Shown one piece after another: positions 29,497-36,492 of a stretch of 36,492 nucleotides of DNA. Source of the stretch: Nitrososphaerota archaeon (lineage in GTDB: Archaea > Thermoproteota > Nitrososphaeria > Nitrososphaerales > Gagatemarchaeaceae). The stretch is taken from NCBI GenBank assembly GCA_027886885.1, contig JAPCJP010000016.1:1-36492 (forward strand), given 5' to 3'. Below the pieces are notes generated by a model, which saw only the letters and a list, made by a program, of their open reading frames with translations, was not told where the DNA came from and did not search any database. Made by a program: the position numbers and the translations under genes. How positions within the stretch are numbered: position 1 is the first letter of the stretch; each line of letters starts with the position of its first letter.

Positions 29497-31923
29497 TTGG
29501 CAGACCGCGCGAAAGTGGTGATAATCGGCGGCGGAGTGGCCGGCTGCAGCACTGCCTACCACCTCTCCAAGATGGGTGAGACCGACGTCCTCGTCCTGGA
29601 ACAGGGGCCCCTGTTCACCCAGGGGAATTCCACGGGGCACGCGCCAGGCATAATCTTCCAGACGAACTTCTCGAGAACGATGACCAAGTTCGCCCAGCGC
29701 TCGGTGGAGCTCTACTCCAGCCTGAAGCTGGACGACAAACCCTGTTATCACGCGGTGGGAGGCATGGAGGTCGCGTATACCGATGAGCGATATGAGGACC
29801 TGAAGAGGAAACTGGGGGCCGCAATGTCCTGGGGCGTGGAGGCCAGGCTCATCACCCCGGGGGAGGCGAAGGAGATGATCCCGCTCATGGACACGGAAAT
29901 AATCAAGGGGGCTTACTTCGTGAACCGGGACGGCGTGGCGAAGGCTCCGCGCGCCTGCGAGGCGATGGCCCGCGAAGCCCAGACCAAGGGAGTCAGGTTC
30001 CGGGGGGAGACGGAGGTGACAGGCATCGTGGTTAGTCAGGGCAGGGTCCGGGGGGTGGAGACCAAGGACGGGCGCATCGATGCCGAGCAGGTGCTCATCA
30101 CAGGCGGCATATGGGGACCTCGGGTCGCCAGGATGGCGGGTATCAAGCTCCCCCTCTCGCCGATGGAGCACCTATACGCCAGGACGGACCCGTTGCCCGA
30201 ACTCCACGGGACCAAGGCCGAGGTCACACAACCAGTGGTCCGCCATCAAGACAGGGCGATGTACTTCCGCCAGGACGGAGAGACCTACGGGGTGGGTTCA
30301 TACTTGCACGAACCCCTGCTCGTGAGCGCGGACGACCTCGGCAAGCGCGGGGAGGGCGCTGCCGCACCTTCGATCCACAGGTTCACCCCCGAGCATTTCC
30401 GCAGGGGTTGGGATGCGGCCGTGGAGCTGTTCCCACCGTTGAAGGGCGCCGGTCTGAGTTACGCGATAAACGGGATGTTCTCCTTCACCGTTGACGGGAT
30501 GCCCATCATGGGTCCGACCCGGGAGGTCGAAGGGCTATGGGTGGCAGAAGGGGTGTGGATCACCCATTCAGGCGGGGTGGGTAAGGCGATGGCCGAGTGG
30601 ATGGTGGACGGCGCGCCGAGCCTCGACCTTCGGGAGTGCGACGTCAACAGGTTCCATGGGTATGCCTACAGCCCCTCCTACATCAGCACGAGGGCCGCGC
30701 AACAGTACAGGGAGGTGTATGACATCATCCACCCGGCTCAGCAATTGAAGTCACCGAGGCAGGTCCGGCTCACCCCCTTCTATGGTCGGCATCAGGAGTT
30801 GGGGGCGGTCTTCTTCGAGAACGTTGGGTGGGAGCGACCTCAGTGGTTTGAGGCAAATCGACCACTCCTCGATGGGAAGGGCTGGCCGGTCCGGTCCGGA
30901 TGGGAGGCGAGGTTCTGGTCTCCGGTGCAGGGCGCCGAGCATCACGCCACGAGGAACGGCGTCGCGATTTACGACATGACTCCCTTCACAAAGATTGCGG
31001 TACAAGGTCCCAGCGCGCTGACATATCTGGAGCGCATCTGCGCCAACAGGGTCGACCAACCGCTGGGGAGGGTCGTCTACACCCAGATGCTGAACGGCAA
31101 AGGAGGGATAGTCTGCGACCTCACCGTCTCGAGGTTGGGTTTGGACTCATTCCTCGTAGTGACCGGAGGCTCCACGGGGATGCACGACCTGGCTTGGATG
31201 CAGGCACATCTTCCTGGGGACGGCTCAGTCAGCCTCACTGACGTGTCTGCCGGAATGTGCTGCCTTGGATTGTGGGGGCCGAGGGCCCAAGACCTCCTGG
31301 GCATGGTGAGCAAGGATGACCTCTCTGCAGGCTCGTTCCGACCATTCACCGCAAAGAGGATCATCGTCGGCAACGTCCCGGTACTCGCCCTGCGAGTGTC
31401 CTACGTCGGGGAGAACGGCTGGGAGCTCTACGCTGATACGGGCTACGGGTTGATGCTATGGGACACCCTTCGGGAGGCGGGGCGCGGGTTCGGCATGGTG
31501 GCGGCGGGGGCGGCGGCCTTCGACTCCCTAAGGCTCGAAAAGGGGTACCGGCTCTGGGGGAACGACATCCATACGGAGTACAACCCGCTCGAGGCGGGGC
31601 TCGAGTTCGCCGTCAAGATGGACAAGGGTGATTTCATCGGAAGGGACGCACTACAAAAGGCCAAGGAGGAGGGCCTCACCAGGAAGCTCTCGAGGATGTA
31701 CTTCGATGAGCCGGGGCGAGTGGTCCTGGGGAAGGAACCCATAATCCACGAAGGCGGCGTCGTGGGTTACGTCACGAGCTCGAACTATGGCTACACCCTC
31801 GGGACCGGGATCGCCCTGGGTTACCTTCCCCTGGAGCTCTCCAAGGAGGGAACAGGGGTCGAGGTCTACTACTTCGGTAGGCGATACGCGGCGACGGTCG
31901 TCAGCGACGGCCGGATGAGCTAG
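29497..31923 (+). CDS. Dimethylglycine/sarcosine dehydrogenase-like flavoprotein with GcvT domain
   Basis: The 808-residue protein has an N-terminal FAD domain with G-G-G-V-A-G (11-16), then S-T-G-H-A-P-G (His48). This His sits where mitochondrial dimethylglycine dehydrogenase carries its covalently bound FAD. A linker (about 375-430) leads to a GcvT-like folate-binding domain from near 430 (A-T-R-N-G-V-A-I-Y-D-M-T-P-F and C-A-N-R-V, ending in the aminomethyltransferase C-terminal barrel). It would oxidise an N-methyl glycine and pass the one-carbon unit to a folate or pterin. In archaea the acceptor may be tetrahydromethanopterin. The start TTG at 29497 is 36 nt past a TATA-like GATTTTAAG. 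The longer frame from 29374 adds unlike residues. The 3' end overlaps the convergent CPBP gene by 4 nt. Confidence 0.87.
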   Translation: MADRAKVVIIGGGVAGCSTAYHLSKMGETDVLVLEQGPLFTQGNSTGHAPGIIFQTNFSRTMTKFAQRSVELYSSLKLDDKPCYHAVGGMEVAYTDERYEDLKRKLGAAMSWGVEARLITPGEAKEMIPLMDTEIIKGAYFVNRDGVAKAPRACEAMAREAQTKGVRFRGETEVTGIVVSQGRVRGVETKDGRIDAEQVLITGGIWGPRVARMAGIKLPLSPMEHLYARTDPLPELHGTKAEVTQPVVRHQDRAMYFRQDGETYGVGSYLHEPLLVSADDLGKRGEGAAAPSIHRFTPEHFRRGWDAAVELFPPLKGAGLSYAINGMFSFTVDGMPIMGPTREVEGLWVAEGVWITHSGGVGKAMAEWMVDGAPSLDLRECDVNRFHGYAYSPSYISTRAAQQYREVYDIIHPAQQLKSPRQVRLTPFYGRHQELGAVFFENVGWERPQWFEANRPLLDGKGWPVRSGWEARFWSPVQGAEHHATRNGVAIYDMTPFTKIAVQGPSALTYLERICANRVDQPLGRVVYTQMLNGKGGIVCDLTVSRLGLDSFLVVTGGSTGMHDLAWMQAHLPGDGSVSLTDVSAGMCCLGLWGPRAQDLLGMVSKDDLSAGSFRPFTAKRIIVGNVPVLALRVSYVGENGWELYADTGYGLMLWDTLREAGRGFGMVAAGAAAFDSLRLEKGYRLWGNDIHTEYNPLEAGLEFAVKMDKGDFIGRDALQKAKEEGLTRKLSRMYFDEPGRVVLGKEPIIHEGGVVGYVTSSNYGYTLGTGIALGYLPLELSKEGTGVEVYYFGRRYAATVVSDGRMS

Positions 31924-33029
31924 TCCCCCAGGCGGTCCGAGACTAGCCGTTCGGCGGTCTGCACCGGTAGGTCACCAGAGGGTGTTGCTACCTGTTGGAC
32001 CTCCCGACCGGACTTTCTCGTGAGCATCCACCGCCAGAGGCGGTAGGCAATGTACAGCAGACCGGGGACTCCGACGGCGAATAGGATGTCGTAAGAGGGC
32101 AGAAGGCTGTAGGAGCTGTCGTTGGTCCAGGGAACCCCGTACACTGCCTGACCGTAGAAGGCGAAGGCGTTGAGCGCATAGTCGGTCGCCCAGTGATAGA
32201 TTATGCTGGCGTGGAGGCCATAGCGGACGTAAAGATAGCCGAGGGCAACTCCGTCCAGCGCTGCTTCGCTGACCTTGCCGATGCTCCAACCCGCGCCCGA
32301 CAGGTAGTGGGCGAGTCCGAAGACAACGGCGCTGAGCGCGACCAGCAACACGACGAGAAGCTTGTGGGAGTCCTCCAACTGCGGGCGCGCGCCGGAGGCG
32401 TCGACATCCCATGCGGCAGAAGGCCTCCAGAGCGTCTTCACGGACCTGCGGAGCGAGTCCCGGGTGAGCAAGAGGACGAGAAATAGAGGGACCCCTATGA
32501 GGAAGAACCTGTAGCCTATCTCTTCGATGAAGGGCGCGAGCACGAAGCTGATCAGGAGCTCCAGTGGGTCCCCGCTGATGCCTCCCGTGGCCACGCCGGC
32601 GGAGGTCTGGACATAGTCGAGCAGGATTGTAAGTAGGAGCGACGCTCCCAGGATTATTACCGTGGCAGTTAGGGGGTTCTGGAAGAGAGGCGACACTCCT
32701 TCTTGGGGGGTGGCCTTCAGGGCCTTCACGATGCCTCCGCCCTGCCAAGCAGCCAGGGCGATGAAGAGCACGATCACCGCCGTGAGGACCGCGAAGGTGG
32801 CTCCGTAGGAGGCATCGAACGGAAGCCTCACAGTGAGCAGGGCTATGTAGAACGGGACGGAGTACTGAGTCTGCGCGCTGTAGGGTGGGTTGTGAGTGGA
32901 AAGGGTCGTGAAGAAGACAGTGTAGAAGCCCACCGGGATGGAGAGGACGAACATGACTATCGCCGAGACCACAGCGAGCGAGTAAAGAGTCGCCACGGGG
33001 TCGGAAATGCGAGAGCCCAACGGACTCAA
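31920..33029 (-). CDS. CPBP (CAAX-protease-like) membrane protease
   Basis: The protein has eight or so hydrophobic segments and the family's metal site: E-E-I-G-Y-R (Glu169, Glu170, Arg174), F-G-L-A-H-Y (His241), and a further His279 in I-Y-H-W-A-T-D. These enzymes are membrane endopeptidases of the Rce1/CAAX and bacteriocin-processing superfamily. In prokaryotes they act on unprenylated substrates. A 25-residue N-terminal tail and a charged C-terminus of about 40 residues lie outside. The open frame continues to 33116, but the start is most likely TTG at 33029, which overlaps the zinc-ribbon stop in ATTGA. That predicts translational coupling, with 369 residues. Confidence 0.83.
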   Translation of the reverse strand: MSPLGSRISDPVATLYSLAVVSAIVMFVLSIPVGFYTVFFTTLSTHNPPYSAQTQYSVPFYIALLTVRLPFDASYGATFAVLTAVIVLFIALAAWQGGGIVKALKATPQEGVSPLFQNPLTATVIILGASLLLTILLDYVQTSAGVATGGISGDPLELLISFVLAPFIEEIGYRFFLIGVPLFLVLLLTRDSLRRSVKTLWRPSAAWDVDASGARPQLEDSHKLLVVLLVALSAVVFGLAHYLSGAGWSIGKVSEAALDGVALGYLYVRYGLHASIIYHWATDYALNAFAFYGQAVYGVPWTNDSSYSLLPSYDILFAVGVPGLLYIAYRLWRWMLTRKSGREVQQVATPSGDLPVQTAERLVSDRLGD

Positions 33030-33274
33030 TCCTTTGTTGTCTCGGGGTCGGGTTCCAGATAGACGTAGCCCGTGTAGCCGCACTTGGGGCAGAAGTAGCT
33101 CTGGGGGACAAGCCACCCGCCCAGCTCTCCCACCTTCTTCAGGGGCGAGAGGCAGACGGCGCAGAGCCGCGCCCTGTTCGCAAAGGCCTTGCGCCTCACG
33201 AACCTGGGGGTTCCTATCTGCAGGTCGACCTTGTTGGTCTGAGCGTCCTCCTTCGGCTGGCCCGGCTCTTGCAT
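33026..33274 (-). CDS. Small zinc-ribbon protein
   Basis: At 82 residues it has one C-x2-C pair in the middle (C-A-V-C) and a second in the C-terminal part (C-P-K-C-G-Y-T-G-Y), the pattern of a four-Cys zinc ribbon, after a basic stretch (R-F-V-R-R-K-A-F-A-N-R-A-R-L). It could be a nucleic-acid or protein-binding adapter. I do not recognise a named family. The TATA-like GGTGTTTAAG (33301-33310) is centred 31 nt before the ATG. The stop overlaps the start of the membrane protease gene by 4 nt, which suggests they work together or are at least made together. Confidence 0.75.
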   Translation of the reverse strand: MQEPGQPKEDAQTNKVDLQIGTPRFVRRKAFANRARLCAVCLSPLKKVGELGGWLVPQSYFCPKCGYTGYVYLEPDPETTKD

Positions 33275-33317
33275 TACTACTGGGCGATTCGCGGCGACGG
33301 CTTAAACACCTTTCGTA

Positions 33318-34847
33318 TCACGCGGCGGTTACTTCTATGGGAATGTAGACCGACCTGAAGGTGAGACCGTCGGTGACCGTGAAGAGGAGCAGGTACTGCC
33401 CGGCTGGGGTCCCGGACGCCACTGTCACGTTGAGGTCGATGGTCTCGTCCGAGTTGGGTCCCGTGATGGAACTGACGCGGTAGGTGATGTTCATCGGGAC
33501 GGAGGTGTGGTACTCGGTATCCGCGAGCTGCAGGGCAAGCGGAGCGACTAGCGTATTCGAGACCTTCAACTGGAGCGGCAGCGTGCCGCCCTGCACTATG
33601 CTGGTCACGGACGCGTTAGCCGAGGAAGAGATAGAGAAGGGCGGGGTGATCGATGCGTTGACGAACCCGACCTTGTCGGCCGTCCAGCCCGTGAACCAGA
33701 CCAGGTTCTTGTCTATGGCGATTGTCAGCGCGTTGTCGATGTTGACCGTGGAGGTCGATATGTTCGACATGCTGTACTCGGTCAGGACCTTCCCGCCCTC
33801 GGAGAGCACGGCCATTTTGTTGCCATCGTGCTCGTTGAACCATAGCTCGGAACCGTTAGCCGCCAGATAGTACGGCAGCGACAGCTCGACCTTCGGGTTG
33901 ACGGACGTCGGATAGAAGGTCCACTGACCGGATGTCTGATTGTAGAACCCGACGTTCGAAGCCTGGTGCTCGCCCACCCAGAGGCCTCCCTGGCTCACGG
34001 CCACGCTGTAGGGACCGAGGAGGGTCTCGTTCCCGCCCACCGGGAGGAAGGTGGGGGAGGGTTGCATCGGGTTGAAAGAGAATATCTGGCCCAGGTCGTC
34101 GCCGAGGTTCAGGGTGACCACGTAGGCGAGGCTGCTGTTGTAGAAGAGAAGGGACGACGAGATGTAGCCGTCGGGCGCAGGGACCGAGTAGTAGGTGACC
34201 GCGTCCGTGCTGGGGTCGACCGTGCCGATCTGGGTCGGCGTCGAAGTCTCTGTGAACCAGAGATTTTGGTCGGGGCCGACGGCAAGATAGCGCGGGAGCG
34301 AGCCGTTCCTGAGGGGTATAGTCTTGAAGCTGTCGCTCGACGGGACAAGCCCCACCAATTGGCTGCGCGCCGGGTCGGTAGCCCATACGGTGCCGTTCAG
34401 GAGCACCACGCCCCATATCTCAGAGCGGTCCGAGCAGAGAGCTGCTCCCGCATAGGTGAACGGCCACGGGTATTCGACCAAGGTCCCGTTGAGGAAGAGG
34501 TGCGCCACGCCGGGCACCGCCACCTCACCGAACCACACCGAACCGTCCGGGGCTGAGGTGATCGAGTTAGGGCTTCTCAGGGGTCGAGGGAGCGCGTAGG
34601 TCGTGACCTCCCCGAATTGGACCGCCGTGAGCTGGCTCTTCTGCGTGCCCGTGAGGTTGGTGCACTGGGGGACGGACGTCGTCGTGGAGTTTGTTGTCGC
34701 CGTCGAGGTGCTGCTGGAGGACGTGGTCGATGTCGACGACGTCGAGCTCGTGGCGTGAGGACCAAAGAACGCGCCCGAACCTAACACGAGGACGAAGGAG
34801 CCGAGCAACAACACCACCACGACGATGGAGATGACTCGTTGCTTCAT
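33318..34847 (-). CDS. Secreted beta-propeller protein (virginiamycin B lyase-like)
   Basis: The protein has an N-terminal signal or anchor helix (about residues 5-27), a Ser/Thr-rich linker (about 32-60) and then a beta-propeller to about 400 made of repeated blades such as S-P-N-S-I-T-S-A-P-D-G-S-V-W-F-G-E and L-P-R-Y-L-A-V-G-P-D-Q-N-L-W-F-T-E. The W-F/W-V with E in each blade is typical of the Vgb/streptogramin-lyase and NHL-like group. A C-terminal domain of about 100 residues looks Ig-like. Related proteins in archaea and bacteria are mostly of unknown function, and lyase activity is not implied. It follows the copper-protein gene by 49 nt, with its own TATA-like box at 34870-34878 (27 nt before ATG). 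Confidence 0.82.
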   Translation of the reverse strand: MKQRVISIVVVVLLLGSFVLVLGSGAFFGPHATSSTSSTSTTSSSSTSTATTNSTTTSVPQCTNLTGTQKSQLTAVQFGEVTTYALPRPLRSPNSITSAPDGSVWFGEVAVPGVAHLFLNGTLVEYPWPFTYAGAALCSDRSEIWGVVLLNGTVWATDPARSQLVGLVPSSDSFKTIPLRNGSLPRYLAVGPDQNLWFTETSTPTQIGTVDPSTDAVTYYSVPAPDGYISSSLLFYNSSLAYVVTLNLGDDLGQIFSFNPMQPSPTFLPVGGNETLLGPYSVAVSQGGLWVGEHQASNVGFYNQTSGQWTFYPTSVNPKVELSLPYYLAANGSELWFNEHDGNKMAVLSEGGKVLTEYSMSNISTSTVNIDNALTIAIDKNLVWFTGWTADKVGFVNASITPPFSISSSANASVTSIVQGGTLPLQLKVSNTLVAPLALQLADTEYHTSVPMNITYRVSSITGPNSDETIDLNVTVASGTPAGQYLLLFTVTDGLTFRSVYIPIEVTAA

Positions 34848-34896
34848 GCCTCTGCGGGTCCCACCAGCGTCTTTACGGGTTTCGATGCAGAAGGTA

Positions 34897-35607
34897 TTAC
34901 GGCGCGACTACGGTGATCTTGCCTGTCATCCACAGCGGGTGCCATTCGCAATTGTACACGTAGGTCCCTGTCGCGTTCATGACAAGGGTGTTGATCCGCC
35001 CCGGAAGGCTGTAAAAGTCGAACCCGAACTTGACGGTGGAAGGCCAGGCGGTCGAACCGATTATATGCTCCTGGGTGTCGTTGTTGTAGAAAACGATGGT
35101 GCTGTTGACACCGAGGACCACCGTGATGTTATCTGGAACGAACGTGATTCCCAGGGCTTGGGCGTCAGAATTCTGAATGCCCGGGGGTATCACCACCAGG
35201 ACTTCTCCCTTGCAGAGTGCGATGCTCGAAAGGGAAACGGATGCGCTCGACGAAGAGGAGGCACAAGAGGAGGCCGAGGTTGTCGAGGTCTCCGAAGACG
35301 ACCCAGTCGAAGACGAGGAAGAAGAGGACGAGGAGGAAGAAGAGGACCCCGTTTCCGAGGAACTCGCGGACGAGGAGCTCGATGTGTGGGAGGTGCTTTG
35401 GGAACCGGTCGAGGATGCGCTCGAAGCGCTGGACTGCGAGCTAGACGTCGTCGTGCTCGTCGTTGTTGTGGGGGTTGTCGACCCGGAACTAGAGGTCATG
35501 CCGGAGATGGCATAGTAGGAGCCGAACCCGATCGCCGCGGCCACCAAGATGATCACCACTATGATGCTCGACGCCATCCCTCGACGCGGACTGCCTTCGA
35601 ACTTCAT
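34897..35607 (-). CDS. Membrane-anchored cupredoxin with long serine-rich stalk
   Basis: A 236-residue blue-copper protein. An N-terminal membrane helix (about 11-35: MASSIIVVIILVAAAIGFG) leads into a Ser/Thr stalk of about 85 residues that includes runs of eight or more Ser. A plastocyanin-like domain follows from about 130. The copper ligands are visible as His181 (Q-E-H-I-I), Cys220, His223 and Met227 (C-E-W-H-P-L-W-M). It should carry single electrons at the outer face of the membrane. Thaumarchaeal genomes are known for many such copper proteins. The TATA-like CCCTTAAATC (35635-35645) is centred 33 nt before the ATG. The Ser stalk may be glycosylated (inference). Confidence 0.88.
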   Translation of the reverse strand: MKFEGSPRRGMASSIIVVIILVAAAIGFGSYYAISGMTSSSGSTTPTTTTSTTTSSSQSSASSASSTGSQSTSHTSSSSSASSSETGSSSSSSSSSSSSSTGSSSETSTTSASSCASSSSSASVSLSSIALCKGEVLVVIPPGIQNSDAQALGITFVPDNITVVLGVNSTIVFYNNDTQEHIIGSTAWPSTVKFGFDFYSLPGRINTLVMNATGTYVYNCEWHPLWMTGKITVVAP

Positions 35608-35802
35608 GGTCTCTAGATTTTAGGGGTGTTTCTGCGATTTAAGGGTTGTTCAGCTTGAGTTCATTCGTGAGGATGGATAACCGGAGGGAAGACGTGCAGC
35701 CCCGTGCCCGAGGTAGGGCCGCTCCGGTGGTCCGCCGGAATTGCCGCTCGGAAAGAAAAGTAAACAAAGGAGACCTCATCTCAAGGATTCAGATCAACTG
35801 CC
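35608..35802. other. Gap with strong hairpin and copper-protein promoter
   Basis: It holds the TATA-like box of the cupredoxin gene (35635-35645, minus) and a GC-rich inverted repeat near 35732-35747 (CCGGTGG and CCGCCGG with a short loop). No other gene is seen. Confidence 0.35.
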
Positions 35803-35922
35803 GTGCCCGAGCAGATGTGCTACTGCGGAACGAAAATGACGTCGGTACAAGCCTGTCGCTACCAATGTCCCAGTTGCGGAATGCTCTGGGATTGCGAGGA
35901 CGTGCTGGGCCTCCCTCGCTGA
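35803..35922 (+). CDS. 39-residue cysteine-rich microprotein
   Basis: A complete short frame begins at GTG and runs M-P-E-Q-M-C-Y-C-G-T-K-M, then A-C-R-Y-Q-C-P-S-C-G, then M-L-W-D-C-E-D-V-L. Six Cys in 39 residues, with C-x-C and C-x2-C-G pairs, suggest one or two zinc (or Fe-S) sites. An ATG in frame at 35815 would give 35 residues. The upstream sequence has an A-rich patch (GTAAACAAAG, 35760-35769) that may be a weak TATA-like box. Conservation is unknown. It precedes the dehydrogenase gene, whose TATA-like box begins right after its stop. Confidence 0.5.
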   Translation: MPEQMCYCGTKMTSVQACRYQCPSCGMLWDCEDVLGLPR

Positions 35923-35971
35923 TGGTTTTAACTAGAGCAGCGGCCGGCTCGGGGCAGGAGTTGCGTAGAAG

Positions 35972-36492
35972 TTGAGAGCGGTGATGATTGACTCCCCCGG
36001 GAAAGTGAAGGTCGTCGAGATGCCGCGGCCGGTTCCCGCGGAGGGCGAGGTGCTGGTGAAGCTCCGATGCTGCGGGATCTGTGGGACCGACGTCGAGAAG
36101 GTTCAGGGCGACGGGATAACCACGAAGGTACTCGGTCATGAGACCGTCGGGGAACTGGCGGAGCTCGGTACGGGCGTGGAGGAGCTCAAAGTGGGAGAGA
36201 GGGTCTTCACCCACCACCATGTCCCCGACCTTACCTGCGGGTACTGCGAACGCGGCGAGTACACATACTGTTTGGAGTACATGAAGCACAACCTGATCCC
36301 CTGCGGCCTCGCGGACTACTACATCGTCCCGAGCTACAACGTGAGCAGGGGAGCGGTGCTTAGGCTCCCAGACTCGCTCGGCTACGAAGAGGCGAGCTTC
36401 ATCGAGCCCCTGGCGTGCTGCATCCGGGGTCTCGAGAAGGCAGGGGGACAGAACGCGGTTTCGGCGATGGTCTACGGCGCGGGCCCCGTCGG
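35972..36492 (+). CDS. Zinc-dependent alcohol/polyol dehydrogenase, cut by the right edge
   Basis: 173 complete codons of a medium-chain dehydrogenase are present. It starts with TTG and reads M-R-A-V-M-I-D-S-P-G-K-V, as in the MDR family. The catalytic zinc site has Cys37 (G-I-C-G-T-D) and His56, Glu57 (G-H-E-T-V-G). The structural zinc loop is present in part (D-L-T-C-G-Y-C, then T-Y-C). The edge falls in the Rossmann loop V-Y-G-A-G-P-V-G. The group includes sorbitol, glucose and threonine dehydrogenases; substrate cannot be fixed from half a protein. The TATA-like GGTTTTAACT (35924-35933) lies about 43 nt before the TTG, leaving a leader of about 18 nt. Confidence 0.87.
   Translation, partial: MRAVMIDSPGKVKVVEMPRPVPAEGEVLVKLRCCGICGTDVEKVQGDGITTKVLGHETVGELAELGTGVEELKVGERVFTHHHVPDLTCGYCERGEYTYCLEYMKHNLIPCGLADYYIVPSYNVSRGAVLRLPDSLGYEEASFIEPLACCIRGLEKAGGQNAVSAMVYGAGPV

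Noticed and set aside
34825-35616. A long plus-strand frame opposite the cupredoxin
   Set aside because: Arg/Gly-rich sequence antisense to the serine tract. It is produced by the repetitive codons on the other strand.
35789-36289. A minus-strand 166-codon frame opposite the dehydrogenase
   Set aside because: It is antisense to a clear zinc dehydrogenase and has no family features.
1-36492. tRNA, rRNA and insertion sequence search by eye
   Set aside because: No T-loop/D-loop pair, rRNA stretch, transposase or terminal repeats were found. A proper covariance search could still show a small RNA.

Overview
The window is archaeal DNA. It carries a transcription factor B, an archaeosine-type tRNA-guanine transglycosylase, a ribosomal protein eL38, a beta-CASP nuclease of the archaeal CPSF type, a presenilin-type membrane protease, a PAC2 protein and a TRAM-domain protein. 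Many genes have a TATA-like box about 21 to 37 bases before the start codon and no Shine-Dalgarno sequence, which points to largely leaderless transcription. eL38 is known from TACK and Asgard archaea and is absent from most Euryarchaeota. Together with the TRAM protein and the GC-rich codon use this suggests a thaumarchaeote-like (Nitrososphaeria) lineage, but that placement is inference. No ammonia-oxidation gene is visible.

Layout, left to right. 1-5.9 kb: two minus-strand genes for secreted proteins (the first cut by the window edge, the second a 1623-residue repeat protein) with nearly identical promoter modules. 6.0-12.2 kb: a two-domain HTH regulator, tgtA, a PAC2 protein, a small hypothetical gene, and a beta-CASP nuclease followed closely by a presenilin-like protease. 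12.2-17.2 kb: eL38, a two-helix membrane protein and a compact minus-strand cluster sixA - ppx - thymidylate-kinase-like (K) - thymidylate-kinase-like (R) - CHAD. That cluster looks like a polyphosphate / phospho-signalling locus and is the most interesting part of the window. 17.4-20.6 kb: TRAM protein, a free-standing LAGLIDADG endonuclease gene, RNase HI, and an ABC-2 exporter pair. 20.6-24.9 kb: a DAO-type flavoprotein overlapped by an EamA transporter, malate dehydrogenase, and a winged-helix/membrane protein pair. 25.1-28.2 kb: TFB, a second copy of the two-domain HTH regulator family, a 39-residue peptide gene, and a dCTP deaminase/dUTPase family gene. 28.2-33.3 kb: a C45-type Ntn acyltransferase/hydrolase divergent from a dimethylglycine/sarcosine-dehydrogenase-like flavoprotein, then a CPBP membrane protease coupled to a zinc-ribbon protein. 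33.3-36.5 kb: a secreted beta-propeller and a secreted blue-copper protein with a very long serine tract, a 39-residue Cys-rich microprotein, and the start of a zinc alcohol dehydrogenase cut by the right edge.

Four genes listed here (1-689, 12580-12771, 27426-27545, 35803-35922) are not obvious from a length-filtered ATG/GTG/TTG search. They were found by reading the gaps directly. No tRNA, rRNA, insertion sequence or CRISPR array was recognised.
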